In this document: piece by piece, positions 20,199 through 30,827 of the stretch
Layout: each line of letters begins with the position of its first letter
Position numbering within the stretch: the first letter of the stretch is position 1
Assembly: GCA_963575745.1 (NCBI GenBank)
Contig: CAUYUJ010015707.1
Coordinates: forward strand, 190,831-243,330
Direction of reading: 5' to 3'
DNA length: 52,500 nucleotides
Source of the DNA: Prorocentrum cordatum
Lineage: Eukaryota; Sar; Dinophyceae; Prorocentrales; Prorocentraceae
Made by a program: the position numbers and the translations under genes
The notes under the pieces: generated by a model
What the model was told of the DNA's origin: nothing
The model's input: the letters and a program-made list of their open reading frames with translations, nothing else
Databases searched by the model: none

Positions 20199-21120
20199 CT
20201 CCCACGTAGAATGCCTCTACACACTCGGTCTCGTCATAATTATCGCCCTTGTCGTCATAGAAGCACTCGTCTACATAGTTGTAAGTCTCCACCGGCCAGG
20301 TAGATATCTCATCGTTCCCATCGGCGTCGTCGCACAGCTCCTGCTTGACGTACATAGTCATCTTCGCGCTCAGGTCGTCGACCTCCTTGTTAGCTGCCAC
20401 CTTCTCTGGTCCAACGAGCCTCCGCCCGCGCATCGCTGGCGCTCTGTCATCGGGGCCAAGAGTCCACAAGTTAGATATCACAGTCTTCCTCGCGTAGCCT
20501 CCTGGAAGTATTTTCGTCAAGCAGTGCGCTCGCACCTGCTCGCTCTTGACCCACCTGATGCTGACCTCCTTTAGTGACTGACGTAGTATAGCCGCCTCCA
20601 GAGAAAGCCTCCCATCTGTCATAGATACCTTCTCCTTCGTGATCGTGCCATACAGGCTCTTGCAGTCGGTCGCCGAAATGCACGTCACCGGGCAGGTGTC
20701 ATGCACGATCTCGGCCGCCTCCATCTCTGCGCGCAGGATCTCCGCCAGGGTTACCCTTGTCCAAATCAACGCATCCACCGAATCTGCACAGGAGTATGCC
20801 TCCGCCGAAAGAGTAGATCGCACCACCCGTTGAATCTTTGAAGACTGCCACCCAAAGCAGTGTACGTTATACAGGTTGCCGTGGTCCTCATTGATCCTGT
20901 AGCATGATGGAGCGTCCTCGCTGCGATCTGGATCCGGCCTGTTGTCGAAAGCACTGTCGGTCACGTTGATCACCATGGTCTTCCACAGTCGCCCCGCTTC
21001 TGGATTCCCCCGATAGCTGCATTCCCATCCTGTAGGTCCTTCACCGTCGGAGCTCCCAGCGTCGATGCCAATCGGGATGCCTCGAACGCCTCTTCGAAGC
21101 AAATCATTCGCGCAGCCCAC
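20134..21120 (-). CDS. Copia RNase H fragment
   Basis: The 328-codon frame carries the RNase H acid residues in context: VINVTDSAF, RVVRSTLSAEAYSCADSVDA and CISATDCKSLYGTI. This is followed by the MTDGRLSLEAAILRQSL region and WVKSEQVRAHCLTKILPGG, as expected for copia. The role would be removal of the RNA template during reverse transcription. The upstream join to the RT needs a frame change near 21.1 kb. Confidence 0.8.
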   Translation of the reverse strand: MGCANDLLRRGVRGIPIGIDAGSSDGEGPTGWECSYRGNPEAGRLWKTMVINVTDSAFDNRPDPDRSEDAPSCYRINEDHGNLYNVHCFGWQSSKIQRVVRSTLSAEAYSCADSVDALIWTRVTLAEILRAEMEAAEIVHDTCPVTCISATDCKSLYGTITKEKVSMTDGRLSLEAAILRQSLKEVSIRWVKSEQVRAHCLTKILPGGYARKTVISNLWTLGPDDRAPAMRGRRLVGPEKVAANKEVDDLSAKMTMYVKQELCDDADGNDEISTWPVETYNYVDECFYDDKGDNYDETECVEAFYVGDATGKYPMERSGAQRTIHPDT

Positions 21121-21533
21121 TGCAGTTGTCCAACCACCATTCGTAATCCCCGATGCTCCGCAGGGGTCGGCGCACTGTCAGGTGCTGTGCTGCGCTCCCT
21201 GGAGACACGCACAGTCTGCATAGACTTCACATAGGTCTCCATGGTGACGTTGATACTGCCGTCCTCGTCCTGGTGATAGGCCCGGCAACAAAACGTCGCA
21301 TTTTCCTGCCTCGCGTACTTGACCTCGCCAAAGTCAATATCCTTCTGAAGGTCCTTCATGATCTCGGCGCCCTCAGGGTCGCCCTGCTTGATGCCCGTGA
21401 GGAGGTCGCCCACGCGTAGACACATGATCCCGATAATCGTGTTTCCTTGTTGCGCTTGGTCAAGGTCGCGGGCTCGAAGCTCAGGCCTTCCCATCCAAGT
21501 TCCACGAGCGTCTCGCGCAGCGCCAGGTACCAA
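20970..21533 (-). pseudogene. Copia reverse transcriptase, C-terminal part, active site altered
   Basis: Reads GIMCLRVGDLLTGIKQGDP where copia RTs normally have the Y/H-V-D-D box. The first Asp is Gly here (codon GGC), so the catalytic pair is lost. FGEVKYARQENATFCCRAYH and DGSINVTMETYVKSM follow, typical of the thumb and connection. The frame is shifted relative to the N-terminal half. Confidence 0.8.
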
Positions 21534-21593
21534 GCTCTCGTTGCATCTTCGGCCCCGTAGATGCCCTCGTGAAGTTTCAGCAGGTCGCCTGCC

Positions 21594-22328
21594 TTAACAC
21601 CTGGGACGGTGCACTTCCCAAGGGTCGTCGGGACCCGAAAGTCGAGCTCGCGCGCGATCGCCTTGCCTTGAAAAAAAAGCCCCCTTCACATCTGCAACGA
21701 CTAGGGCCTCCCAGTTGAGGCTCGATACGTTGCTGCACAGAAGTCGGGTCGTCTGCGCTGAGACTGTAGGAAAGTCTCGACGCAGCAAGTCGTCGAACTC
21801 CTCCCTATCGCCCCGTCCACATATTCTCGCCTTCGGCTCAAAGGTCGCAGGGTCCTTGTCGGTCCAGACCACCTTGGAGCTCAGGATCTTGTCTGGGTCT
21901 ATCTTCTCAACTGCTGCTCCTGATACGTGGGTTGCTGCATCGCACTTGCACAAGGTATTCCACTCCTTCCCCACTGCACCCTGCATCTTCTTCCGCTTAA
22001 GCTTGTCGTCGCCCAGCGTCGCCAGGCCGATCTCCCGATGCCTGTTAGCCCTGGCCGGCCGGGCACACATCCGCTCGACCACGAATGCTTCAACCAGGAG
22101 CGGTGTCTCCGCCAGCCGCTTGACTGGCCCCGTCTGCCCCTTCGCACGCTTGATGCGGATAAGAACATCGCCCAGCAGGAACTCCTCAAGCGTCACGGGA
22201 TGTTCCTGGCGATTGCTGCCCTGATGCTGATCCGGCTGTCTTGTACTCGATATTGTCGCCCCTTCCTGATGTTCCCTTGCTGGCGTCGGCACTGCTGCCG
22301 TCTCCTCTGCCTCATTGCGTTCCTCCAT
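21594..22328 (-). pseudogene. Copia reverse transcriptase, N-terminal part
   Basis: Contains KKMQGAVGKEWNTLCKCDAA, DKILSSKVVWTDKD, KARICGRGDRE and the first catalytic motif VVADVKGAFFSRQG. It then loses the frame after the Phe-Phe-Ser, where an A-rich run of eight (21670-21677) is the likely indel site. Confidence 0.8.
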
Positions 22329-22364
22329 ATGCCTCTGGGCACTGGCGGGTACTTGGAACTGAGC

Positions 22365-23393
22365 TCAGTCGTCGTGAGCATCGTCCGTCTTGGTCCGCTT
22401 GAGCTCCAGGTCCTTCTTGACCGAATGCTTCTTACCACCACGCTTCACCACCATGGGCTGCTCCGGCCCCTCCATGATCTCGCCAGTGTCGCCGCCACTT
22501 GGAGGTCCAGGCTGTGAAGCTGCAGGTCGTTGGTCACCTCCCGTTCCATCTTCAGTTCCTTCTTCCTTCATCGACGCGAGCTCCTGGATGACCGCGGCTG
22601 GTTGCTGTGCCACCACATCGTCGATGACAGTCCACCCTCGAGATGTCCTGCACCAGGTCGCGCGTCCAGATGGAACAGCCGCCTCCTCTCGATCTGATAC
22701 CCTGGTGCCACTTCGGGCAGTAGAGGTGAATTCCTGATGTTGTCCAGCTGCCTCAGGTCTATATTGCCCTTGCTGCTGGATGCCACTGCTCCTAGGATAG
22801 TGCCCCAGGCTTGGTGTCCTCGACGTAGTCGCGCTCGAAAATATTCCTCTGCTTTGTCTTGATCAACTGGTACTGCGTCGCACTCATCGTCCAGCCTCTG
22901 CCGCATCGGCATCACGTCATTGTCGTGACCCACATCCGATCGTCTCTTTCTGCTGTCTGACTGCTTCGGGTAACCCACGCAACCTGGAAGCTAGCGCTGC
23001 TCCTGGCGTGTCCGATTGCCCCTGCACTGGCTGCTGCTGCGGAGCTTCTTGCTGCCCAAGTAACTGCCGATGCTATTACTGCTGCCGTTCTGGAGGCTGC
23101 TGATCTTGATGTTGATCTGGCCGTTGAGCTGGATTATATGGTTCTCCTCGAAAAACTAGAAAGCCTCTCTGTCCAGCTCGCGATCGGGCTGGCCCGCCGT
23201 CCGAGAACAAGTCGGTGAACTGCATGGTCGCCACCTCGTGCTCAGTCGCTTTCCGTAGTAGACTGGGCGAGCTCAGAATCGGGATCCGACTGTGAATCCG
23301 CCGGTAGCCATGCCCGTCCTTGCCCAGGCACCGGGCGGGCCCATGCCATCGGGAATGTAGGTTTCTCTGAAGATTGTCCGATCGCCAGAACAT
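22365..23393 (-). pseudogene. Copia linker between integrase and RT, broken frames
   Basis: Short frames in different phases with low-complexity Gln and Pro-rich stretches, for example ARDRQERLSRAG-type basic sequence. This is the expected position of the integrase C-terminus. No catalytic motif. Confidence 0.45.
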
Positions 23394-23553
23394 CAGTAGA
23401 TCACCTTGCTGGAAGGGCCCTGCCGGGGCCTTGTCCTTGCCAGCGCTGTCCGCCTCAACGCAGATGAGTAAGCTGCCCTGAAAAAGGACTCCGAGCGTAT
23501 CTACTGAAGGTGCAGTCGATTCCAGAATGACGTCCTTTCAGATACCCTGGAAA

Positions 23554-24453
23554 CTACTGCTGGGTCGTTGTCGGGATTCGCCAAACTTGCAAGCAGTCGA
23601 TGTCCAGCTCCCAGCACCCACCGCTGTGGTGAGAAGCCTGCTTTGCTAGTTGGTTGCACGCGTCGGCCATGCCTCGTACTGCAGCTGCAACTGAATCCAG
23701 ACCACGAATTTCTCCAGCATTGAAGACACTCGTCGCCATCTCCTTTAGGTACCGCATCTTCCTCTCGACCTTGCCCATTTGCCAGCGAGCTTCTGGCGCA
23801 GCGCTGTCGGTCACCAGGCCGAGGTCGTTGCGCAGTGTCTCGAACTCGCCCATGAAGGTAGAGTCCTGGTTCTGCTCAACCACAGTAGGTGGCCCAGCCC
23901 ACGTCAGCCATCCAAGCTCGAAAGCCTTCTCAGCCAGCTCTGCCGTCGGTCCTGGCCCAGGACACGCGCACATGGCCACTGCAAAGTCCGACGCAATATC
24001 CACGATCACCAGCACCAGGTGCATATGATTGCCCATGTCTGGTATCATCACGAAATCCATGTCAATGGCCTCGTTAATATCTCTAACCTTGGACTGAGCT
24101 GCCGCAGGTCTTGCTGCCGCCCGAGCCTGCTCTTCACACGTTGTGAATATGAGGCGTCGAGCTGCCTGCACCGCTCGTCGACTAGCTCCACCGTGCTGCA
24201 TCGTACCAATGTATCCTTGTAGAGTCCATGTGAATGGCCCCCGTGTGTATTCTTGATGGCTGCTCGAAGATCGCTGCTGCACTCGCGTGCATGGGCGCCT
24301 CCGCCACCGCAGGGTTGGCCTCGATCTCGTCAAGCTCGATGTCCTCGAAGTCGTTGGCGCACCTGGCACACCCACCATGCTGCTTCTCGAGGCCCCGCTG
24401 ATTCTCGATGCCGCCCATGATCGTCTTAGCCAGGCTGGCCGTCCAGTTGCCAA
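23554..24453 (-). CDS. Copia integrase core
   Basis: Shows the acidic triad in order: INEAIDMDFVMIPD (first Asp), VVEQNQDSTFMGEFETL (second Asp) and, about 32 residues later, MGKVERKMRYLKEM (Glu). This catalyses insertion of the cDNA. The N-terminal part of this frame, before about 24.15 kb, overlaps the preceding domain in another frame. The region is open for roughly 200 codons, which is long for such a decayed element. Confidence 0.8.
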   Translation of the reverse strand: MATGRPAWLRRSWAASRISGASRSSMVGVPGAPTTSRTSSLTRSRPTLRWRRRPCTRVQQRSSSSHQEYTRGPFTWTLQGYIGTMQHGGASRRAVQAARRLIFTTCEEQARAAARPAAAQSKVRDINEAIDMDFVMIPDMGNHMHLVLVIVDIASDFAVAMCACPGPGPTAELAEKAFELGWLTWAGPPTVVEQNQDSTFMGEFETLRNDLGLVTDSAAPEARWQMGKVERKMRYLKEMATSVFNAGEIRGLDSVAAAVRGMADACNQLAKQASHHSGGCWELDIDCLQVWRIPTTTQQ

Positions 24454-24982
24454 GACTTGATGCTGTTCCCGTCGGCCCGTTGATCACGCTCGTGCGTTCG
24501 TGCGTGTTGTCACACCTGATGCTGTTGAGCTTGGCGCCTAGCATCACGGCCGCAGTCAGGAGCCGCGTCGGCTTCCTGACGGGATCGCCCATGAAGTCCA
24601 CCAGGTTGCCCCCCCCCCCCCGCACTGGTGCACCATCGCGGCCGCAAACTCTGAGCCTAGCCACGGCATGGGCTTCCACGCCTTGGATGCCAGCGGGTTC
24701 TCCAGTAGCACGCGTGCTCCTCGACGCTTGCAGCCTAGCCAGATCTGCTTGACGAACCGCCGGTGCTTCATGCCAGTTGCTGGCTTCATCATCTTCGTCT
24801 GCAGCGGAAACATGTGCAATGCGTTCGCGAGCGCGTCGCGTGGAAAACCCACAGTAGTCATGCAGGGGTTGTCCTCGCCCAGCTGCTTCAGCACTCTCCG
24901 TTGCGACTTCGCCCAGTATCAGGATGCCCCTAGGTCTCGTAGTAGGGCGCCGCCGCTGCCGCGCTTCCGACGCGGCCGCCAT
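24182..24982 (-). pseudogene. Methyltransferase-like domain in copia element, frameshifted
   Basis: One frame reads CKRRGARVLLENPLASKAW (an ENP motif). After a run of about 14 C at 24608-24620 the coherent text moves to NLVDFMGDPVRKPTRLLTAA and NSIRCDNTHERTSVING. This succession (ENP, then R-KPT, then C..H....ING) resembles the cytosine-methyltransferase-like domain seen in dinoflagellate retroelements and parallels the domain at 36.8-37.5 kb. The C run is the likely frameshift. Confidence 0.5.
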
Positions 24983-25033
24983 GCCACCAGCATAGAGCTC
25001 GCATATGATAGGTCGCTTCTCCTCTGGGTCCGC

Positions 25034-26120
25034 CTATAGCGCCCCCACGACCTGCCGGCGCTGGTCCAGCTTGTCCTGCAACTCCTTCTCCCACGTTTCG
25101 ATATGCTTCATCTGCTTTCGTCGTGGGACGCCCTCGTTTAACTCTTGCGCCTCCGCGGCCCAGATGACGATCTCATCCGCCGTAACTGAGGGCACTGTTT
25201 GGGCTGTTTCTTTATTCGGCCAGTCCTTGAGCGAGATCGCCGGGCGCCCCTTCTCGGTCTTGTTGAGCGGCACCCCGTACATGTTGATCGCCGCGAAGTC
25301 CGCCTTCCGCTCCACCACGCACAGCGCTGTCTAGCTCTTCCAACTGGTGGATGCTTAGCAGCATTGGCGCCTTCGATTTCGGCAGCCTCTGGAATCGTAG
25401 GTCCACGTCGGCCCCTGCAAGTCCAGCCGCCACTTCCTGCTCGCCATCCGCCACGACCCAGGCGCTGCCACTCGCGCCTCGGAAGCACGCGGACGAGCCC
25501 CGCATCCTCGCAGTGACCCTGCTGTCCTCAGCGGAGCCGCCCAATGCTAGTGAACCTCCACATCCTCGTAGGCATGCCCAGCACAGCATGTTCATCTGGA
25601 ATAAGTCCTTTCCTTACCGCGTAGGCCTCGGTCTCCCCCAGCTCCTCGTAATTCACCTGCAGGCAAGATGATGATGCACGATGCTCTGTAGGCCTGTAGT
25701 CCGCGCCTGTCCTGCGTTCCGTCCACAGCCATGTCGGTCGCACTCCATGAGGCAGTCGCTCGCAGGCGCCCCTTACAATGTCTCGTACTTCCAAGGTGCT
25801 GCCCCAGGATGCTCGGCACAGGTGACACGCCAAGTTCCTGAACCCCTGCGGTGCCATCTCCACCGCGATGCGCATGAGCTGGTGGATCCGGCGCAGCGTC
25901 CAGCCCACGCACCAATCCATGTAATCCCTGTAGGCTGCTTCCATGTTCTCACGGCTAACCCATTATGCCGCAATCCGTGCTGATCGATCTTTGATCTTCT
26001 GGGGGTCTGCCGCTGCGCTATCTTCTTCATGGTAGTCGGTGCTTGATCTGCTGGGCCATGTCTGTCCAGATCCAGATCCTGGGGTTTGGCCATCACTACC
26101 TTCAGGTTCTCCCTCTTGGC
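25034..26120 (-). pseudogene. Copia gag-pol linker / protease region, decayed
   Basis: Several short frames; one (25944-25528) reads MDWCVGWTLRRIHQLMRIAV and DEHAVLGMPTRMWRF. I cannot identify the aspartic protease D-S/T-G triplet with confidence. Confidence 0.4.
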
Positions 26121-26121
26121 G

Positions 26122-26652
26122 TTACTCAGGCATGCCGTGGATCCAATTCGCTTCTCCTCCGGGCCACTCTCGTGTACCTTGATCGCCCCCAAATGCTGAT
26201 ACCGCCCAGGTGTCCACGATCTCTTCGCCGGCGTCGCTCCTCACCTTCGTCAGACCCGCGATCTCCTCCATCGCGGCGTCCATATTCGCCAGCTGGTCAT
26301 TCACGATCTGGATGGCAGTCATGTCCATTGAGCTGTCTGCCATCAGCGGCTTCACCGCCGCTGCCATCGCAAGACCAGCCCGTCGTAGAAAACCCCATGG
26401 TCGCCCGTGAAAGCCTCGGCCGCCACCTCGCCCTCCACGCTGCAGGCTGCTCGATGATCCGGCACCTGATGGCCTTGTCTCGTCGCACTCCGGGTCGCCC
26501 TTCCAGCGGCCCTTCCCGCGGCATGCGTTGCACTTCGTGCGAGCCTTTATCTTCTCGAGCTTGTCTTCAGCTCCCTTGCCGCCCACGTTGATGGACCCCT
26601 GCCTGTTGACGTTGGCCTTCCAGCCTCGATTGGACTTGCTCTGCGCAAGCAC
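26122..26652 (-). CDS. Copia gag nucleic-acid-binding part
   Basis: Has KARTKCNACRGKGRWKGDPE with Cys spacing of a zinc knuckle (C-x2-C-x3-GRWKGD-x2-C), then Gly/Arg-rich sequence (RGGRGGGRGFHGR). It is expected to bind element RNA. The start is not defined; the frame opens with GTG and is probably continuous with the upstream gag in the intact ancestor. Confidence 0.65.
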   Translation of the reverse strand: MLAQSKSNRGWKANVNRQGSINVGGKGAEDKLEKIKARTKCNACRGKGRWKGDPECDETRPSGAGSSSSLQRGGRGGGRGFHGRPWGFLRRAGLAMAAAVKPLMADSSMDMTAIQIVNDQLANMDAAMEEIAGLTKVRSDAGEEIVDTWAVSAFGGDQGTREWPGGEANWIHGMPE

Positions 26653-26990
26653 CTCCCGCGCTTGCTTGCAGTTAGGCTCGCGACCTTTTCGCCCAGCCTG
26701 CCGCCCGCGACGCTGCGCCTCAGCCGCTAGAGCGCCGCACTCCTCCTGGCTGACCTCCTCGGGGTCGACGTCGCCAATCGCCCCCTCGAACTCGTCGACG
26801 TCGGCTGCCAGCGCGCCGCAGTCTTCATCGCTCAGACGCCCGTCCTCATTGCATACGCCACGCTCGTATCCAATAGGGTTTCCTCCTCGTCATCGCCGTA
26901 GTCCACTGGGCATGCTCCATGGCGTCCGCGACCACGTTCGTCTCTGCACGTCGTGGCCAGCTGGGTGAGCATCGCTGCCGTCACGTCGCC

Positions 26991-27545
26991 CTAGATGCAC
27001 TCGTTGTTGCACTGCCCCAGAATAGCCCCATGCTCGGTCATGCTGATATTCGCCAACCGCAGTAGGAAGCACGTCCGAAAGTATTCGCTCACCGTCGCGT
27101 TCGCTGAGAGAAACTTGAGCCGCTCGCACTCCGTCTCCCGCCTCGACACGCAGTCCCGCACTGACTCCGATGTGCCGCGAAAGCCTGTGAAGAAATACTC
27201 ATCGAATGCGTGCTGCTTTTGTAGTGGTGCGATCCGTTCGCAGGCTTGTCGGACCGTGGCCACTACCAACTTTATTGCAGCAAGTGGGTCCTCATTTGCT
27301 CTGTCCAGCACTGCTCGCGTCGCAATCTCGGGCCTTTTCCTTGCGAGGTTCCACGCTCGCCAAATCAGAGAGCTCTTGAGCTTGATCGCGTAGAGCTTCC
27401 GCAGCTTTTCCTCGCTCGCATAGTAGCCGAGTATTGCGCGCTCCTCGAACTCCTCGCCGTACGCTGGGTCGCCGTTGTGGTGCACGACGCCCTCCTTGTC
27501 CATGACGAGGGGTCCTTCGTTTGGATGCTGTTGCCTGTTCGCCAT
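26991..27545 (-). CDS. Copia gag, N-terminal part
   Basis: Starting at the ATG of MANRQQHPNEGPLVMDKEGV it runs 184 codons to a TAG that is followed without frame change by about 50 more plausible codons (GDVTAAMLTQLATTC), so the TAG is probably a decayed Gln codon. Helical text such as SSLIWRAWNLARKRPEIATR and HAFDEYFFTGFRGT fits a capsid-like gag. Confidence 0.65.
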   Translation of the reverse strand: MANRQQHPNEGPLVMDKEGVVHHNGDPAYGEEFEERAILGYYASEEKLRKLYAIKLKSSLIWRAWNLARKRPEIATRAVLDRANEDPLAAIKLVVATVRQACERIAPLQKQHAFDEYFFTGFRGTSESVRDCVSRRETECERLKFLSANATVSEYFRTCFLLRLANISMTEHGAILGQCNNECI

Positions 27546-27834
27546 CTTGCCTGTGGTGATGGCGCTGCCGTATCTGATGATGGTGGTGCCGTCCAGCCCG
27601 TTGCCGTCCACCTCGTAGTAGATGTCGTTGTCGCTGCTGCTGTCCAGGTCGTGGCAACGATTCTCGGCCAGGCTGCAAGTGATGATATTCAGCGTATTGA
27701 TCGCTGAAAGAAGCGCGCAGTGGTAAAGCACTGCGAGAAGTCTTGAGCGCCAGCATATATCTGCACGGCCGCTCACAATATGAATCTCGCAACCATAGAA
27801 CTGACACAACTCCAGGCTATCAGTGCAAATACTG

Positions 27835-28035
27835 ATCACAATGTCCCTCCCACCAAGCACTTGATGCAAGCACAAGATAAGATAAATGAGATCAATTTAT
27901 CTCCGTACTCAACGCAGTCGTGAGTAGGTGCGTCCACCCTCCCGCCCAGCTCGTGAGCCATAACAGCCACAGGCGGGTGGAAATATAATTCATTACCACC
28001 CTAAATCTCACATCCTTGCCTACCTGATTTTCACA
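27835..28035 (-). repeat. Copia 5' LTR, aligned core
   Basis: Partner of 19047-19250; about four of five bases agree by eye. The LTR probably continues leftward to about 27.65 kb, but the ends diverge. Confidence 0.8.
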
Positions 28036-28617
28036 TACACCAACTGCCGCTGCAACAATGTTGAAGACCGCCGCGCCGCTCCACTCGTGGCCCTTACTCA
28101 TTGCTCGCCCTCGACAAAAAGGCCGGGGGATTTTGTAGATCCTACGTAGGCACCGTGGTCATGTATAAACTCCCGCCTCGGATGCAGGGTCGGCCAGCAT
28201 CGGATCGGGAAATTTCGGGCACTGAGAATCGGACTGTGCGACAAATCGGGCCGCGCCGGCACGAGGTCGGAACTGCGTCCAATCGGCCGCCTCGCAAGCA
28301 TCGGGCTGCACCGGATCGCCAAAATATCGCACCGGACTCGAATCGGATCGAGCCGGCCGGAATGGACACCGAGTCGGATCGGTCGGACCGGGATGGGCCC
28401 CGGCCTCGGCTTTCGGGCCGCACCTCGGGCCGCCGGCGGCTGCTCGGGACGATGCGGGCACCCCCCGGAACGCCGCCGGCGAGGCGCAGCTGCCGGAGCG
28501 CACCCCGAGGCAGGAGAGCCTCCAGGAGCTGGGCGCGAGGGCGTCCCGAAGGCTCGCCCGAGAGCCGGTCCGAAGGAGGCGGCCCTGCCCCGAGGAGCGG
28601 CGAGGCCCCCGGCCGGC

Positions 28618-28798
28618 CTGCTCGTTCAGGGCCGCCAGCTGCTCCGCGCGCTCCGTGCCCAGCGCGCGCTTCAGGCCCGCGTCCAGCAGCAGCGAGAGCG
28701 CGCGCTTGCCCACGCCGTCGAGCTGGAGGTCCCGGCAGGCCGTGAGGAGCTCGACCAGGCAGCCGAAGAGCGCCTCCACGAGCTGCGGGTCGCGCACC

Positions 28799-28870
<72 letters not shown>

Positions 28871-29987
28871 TTGTGCTAAGCACGCATCCTGGGGATCATC
28901 GGATCATCGAACCTGGCGTAAGAAAAGGCGGCACGAGCAGAAACTCGGCGGCTAGCCCAGGGGGGAAGTGAGAGGGGGCAAGCCTCCTCAGAAGGCGGCG
29001 GGGGGCTTCTCGAAGCCCTCACGCCTTCTGAGAAGGCGTGCGGGCCTCCTCCGAAGCCGCACACGGCTCCTCAGATGGCCGGAGGGCTTCTGAGAAGCCC
29101 ATGCACCTTCTGAGAAGGCCACCTCCCCCCCTGGGCTTGAACGCCGATCTGCCCCCTCTCACCTCCCCCCCTGGGCTCGAACGCCGATGAATGTTCGAGC
29201 GTCCGCGCGGATTCCTTGGGCCAACGCTGGAACCCCGCCCTCTCTGGCGTGTGGGGCTCGCCAGGGGAGGCGCCGGAGGCGCCGCCGCCGGGGGTCCCAA
29301 CGCCGATCCAAGAGACCCGTGCAGACCTCGGGAAGGCCCGTGCTCACGCCGGCGTCCCTCCCGTGGCGGGGGCACCCTCAGGTTGTCCCAGTCGTCGTAC
29401 GCCCACAGGCTGAGGTGGAGACCCGCGATGTGTTGGAAGCGGCTGGGGGTCTGAGCTGGAGAAGCCCAACAGCAAATCGGACCAGGGCAGAGACGACGGC
29501 AAATCCGCTCAAAATCGGTCCCCGGACCCCTCCTGGGCTCGAGACTGGCCGGTTCGTCGAGCCGCGTGAAGCCGTGGCGACGAGGGGCCCTTTGCTCCCC
29601 CCTTCCCTGACATCCGACGCCACGAACAACGACAGACAACACCGCAAAACCCGACCGAAGCCCTGGAACCCATCTGTCCGCGGCACTCCCCGAGCCGAGA
29701 CGAGCTGCGCGAGGGCCCCGGGGCCGGCAACGGGCCGAAGACGCCCGGCGCGAAGACGCCGCAGCGCCCAGATCGCAGGGACCTCGGCCCCCCAGCCGGC
29801 TCCAAGCGCTGTGCGTGTCGGACGTCTTCTCCCACGTGCGCGGCGCCATCGCCGCGGCGGCCCCCTCCAGGGCCTCGCAGAGGCCGCGGGCGCCGCCGCT
29901 GGCGGCCGAGCGCCAGTTCACGGCCGGCACCACCGAGCGCGCCTCGGCGAGCCCGGCCTGGGCCTCGAAGATGTGGAGCACGTTCAC
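28618..29987 (-). CDS. Unrecognised gene, three in-phase exons
   Basis: Exons 29987-29810 (after TCGGCAG; NVLHIFEAQAGLAEARSVVP, then CEALEGAAAAMAPRTWEK), 29455-29376 (after CTCCAG; FQHIAGLHLSLWAYDDWDNL) and 28797-28618 (after GTCAG; LVEALFGCLVELLTACRDLQ, then LLLDAGLKRALGTERAEQLA). The phases agree: a GC donor at 29809, a GT donor at 29375 and a GC donor at 28617. The product is mostly helical. I do not recognise a family. The second intron contains two introner-like elements and a (GAC)n tract that runs up to the acceptor. Both ends of the gene are missing. Confidence 0.6.
28799..28869. repeat. (GAC)n microsatellite next to a splice acceptor
   Basis: About 23 triplets. Read on the minus strand, (GTC)n ends directly in the AG acceptor of the exon starting at 28797. 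Confidence 0.9.
28955..29136. mobile_element. Introner-like element, AAGTGAG/CTTCTGAG family
   Basis: Ends GCCCAGGGGGGAAGTGAG and CACCTCCCCCCCTGGGC are inverse. The interior is filled with CCTTCTGAGAAGG palindromes. A second copy of the right end plus GAACGCCGAT follows at 29157-29188. Confidence 0.65.
29193..29333. mobile_element. Introner-like element, family 1, copy c
   Basis: TTCGAGCGTCCGCGCGGATT at the left and CCAAGAGACCCGTGCAGACC at the right, the most diverged copy. An inner stem CTGGCG/CGCCAG is present. It lies in the intron 28798-29375. Confidence 0.6.
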
Positions 29988-30452
29988 CTGCCGAGCCGCG
30001 GGGTCTCGCGCGCCCCCGTGTCTCGCATGCTCCCCCGCTCGCCGTGCCCACGCCGTGGGGGGTCCCCAGGTCGGCCCCGCCCAGGGAGCCAAGGGGGCAG
30101 GCGGGAGGCCGAGGGAAGGGAGGGGAGAGCAGGGGCGCGCGAGGGCGCGAGAGCGAAGGGGAGGGAGCGAGGGGGAGGGGCGGGGGGGAGGCGAGCGGGG
30201 GGAGCACAGGGGGCCGGAAAGGGGGCAGGGCCGAGGGCGAAGGGGGGCAGAAGGGGGCAGAGGGAGAGGGGAGGCGGGGAGGGGAGGAGGGCAGGGCCCC
30301 GCCCGGAGAGCGGTCGCGGGGGGTGGCTGGCGGCTGCCCGGCGGGCCCCGCCCGCGGAGGTCACGCCCGCGGAGGTCACGCCCTCGGCCCTCGACCCGGA
30401 GGTCCGAGGCCCCGACAAGAGAACACGGGAGCGGCCAGCCTGGGGTCGAGGA
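29988..30452. other. G-rich spacer, no gene recognised
   Basis: Mostly GGGGGAG- and GGGCAG-type sequence, with a doubled CGCGGAGGTCACGCC at 30350-30385. Open frames here are compositional. Confidence 0.5.
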
Positions 30453-30600
30453 GTGTCGAGGGTCGAGGGTCGAGGGTCGAGGGTCGAGGGTCGAGGGTCG
30501 AGGGTCGAGGGTCGAGGGTCGAGGGTCGTCGTCGTCGTTGTCGTCGTCGTCGTCGTCGTCGTCGTGGTCGTCGTCGTCGTCGTCGTCGTCGTCGCTCGCC
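30453..30600 (+). repeat. GGTCGAG heptamer array running into a (GTC)n array
   Basis: About ten GGTCGAG units (30455-30525), then about 24 GTC triplets with two variants. The arrangement parallels 11510-11841. Confidence 0.9.
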
Positions 30601-30827
30601 GTCGCTCGTCGCTCCACGCCGCCGTCGACATCGCCGCTGGTCGTTGCCGTTCGTCGTCGCTCGCCGGCCCCAGCCTCTGGGAGCCCTCAGCGGGCCCCGG
30701 GACTGCCAAAAGACGGCGCGGGACCGGCCTCAGGGAAATCGTCGAGGCCTCTGGGGGTCCACGCATCGAAAACGAGGGAGCGCCGGATGCGGCGCACGTT
30801 GACCTTCGGAGTCTTCAGAGGCCTCCT

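Larger units (their letters stand above)
18900..28035 (-). mobile_element. Degenerate Ty1/copia LTR retrotransposon
   Basis: Order on the minus strand: LTR (27835-28035), gag, zinc knuckle, a methyltransferase-like insert, integrase, reverse transcriptase, RNase H, a transmembrane tail and LTR (19047-19250). Integrase before RT is the copia order. Coding is broken by at least one stop and several frameshifts, and the LTRs differ at many positions, so the copy is old and inactive. It may still be transcribed. It is similar in plan to the abundant dinoflagellate copia elements. Confidence 0.85.

Noticed and set aside
18560-28035. Ty3/gypsy classification
   Set aside because: Integrase precedes RT on the coding strand, and the RT and RNase H motifs are of copia type.
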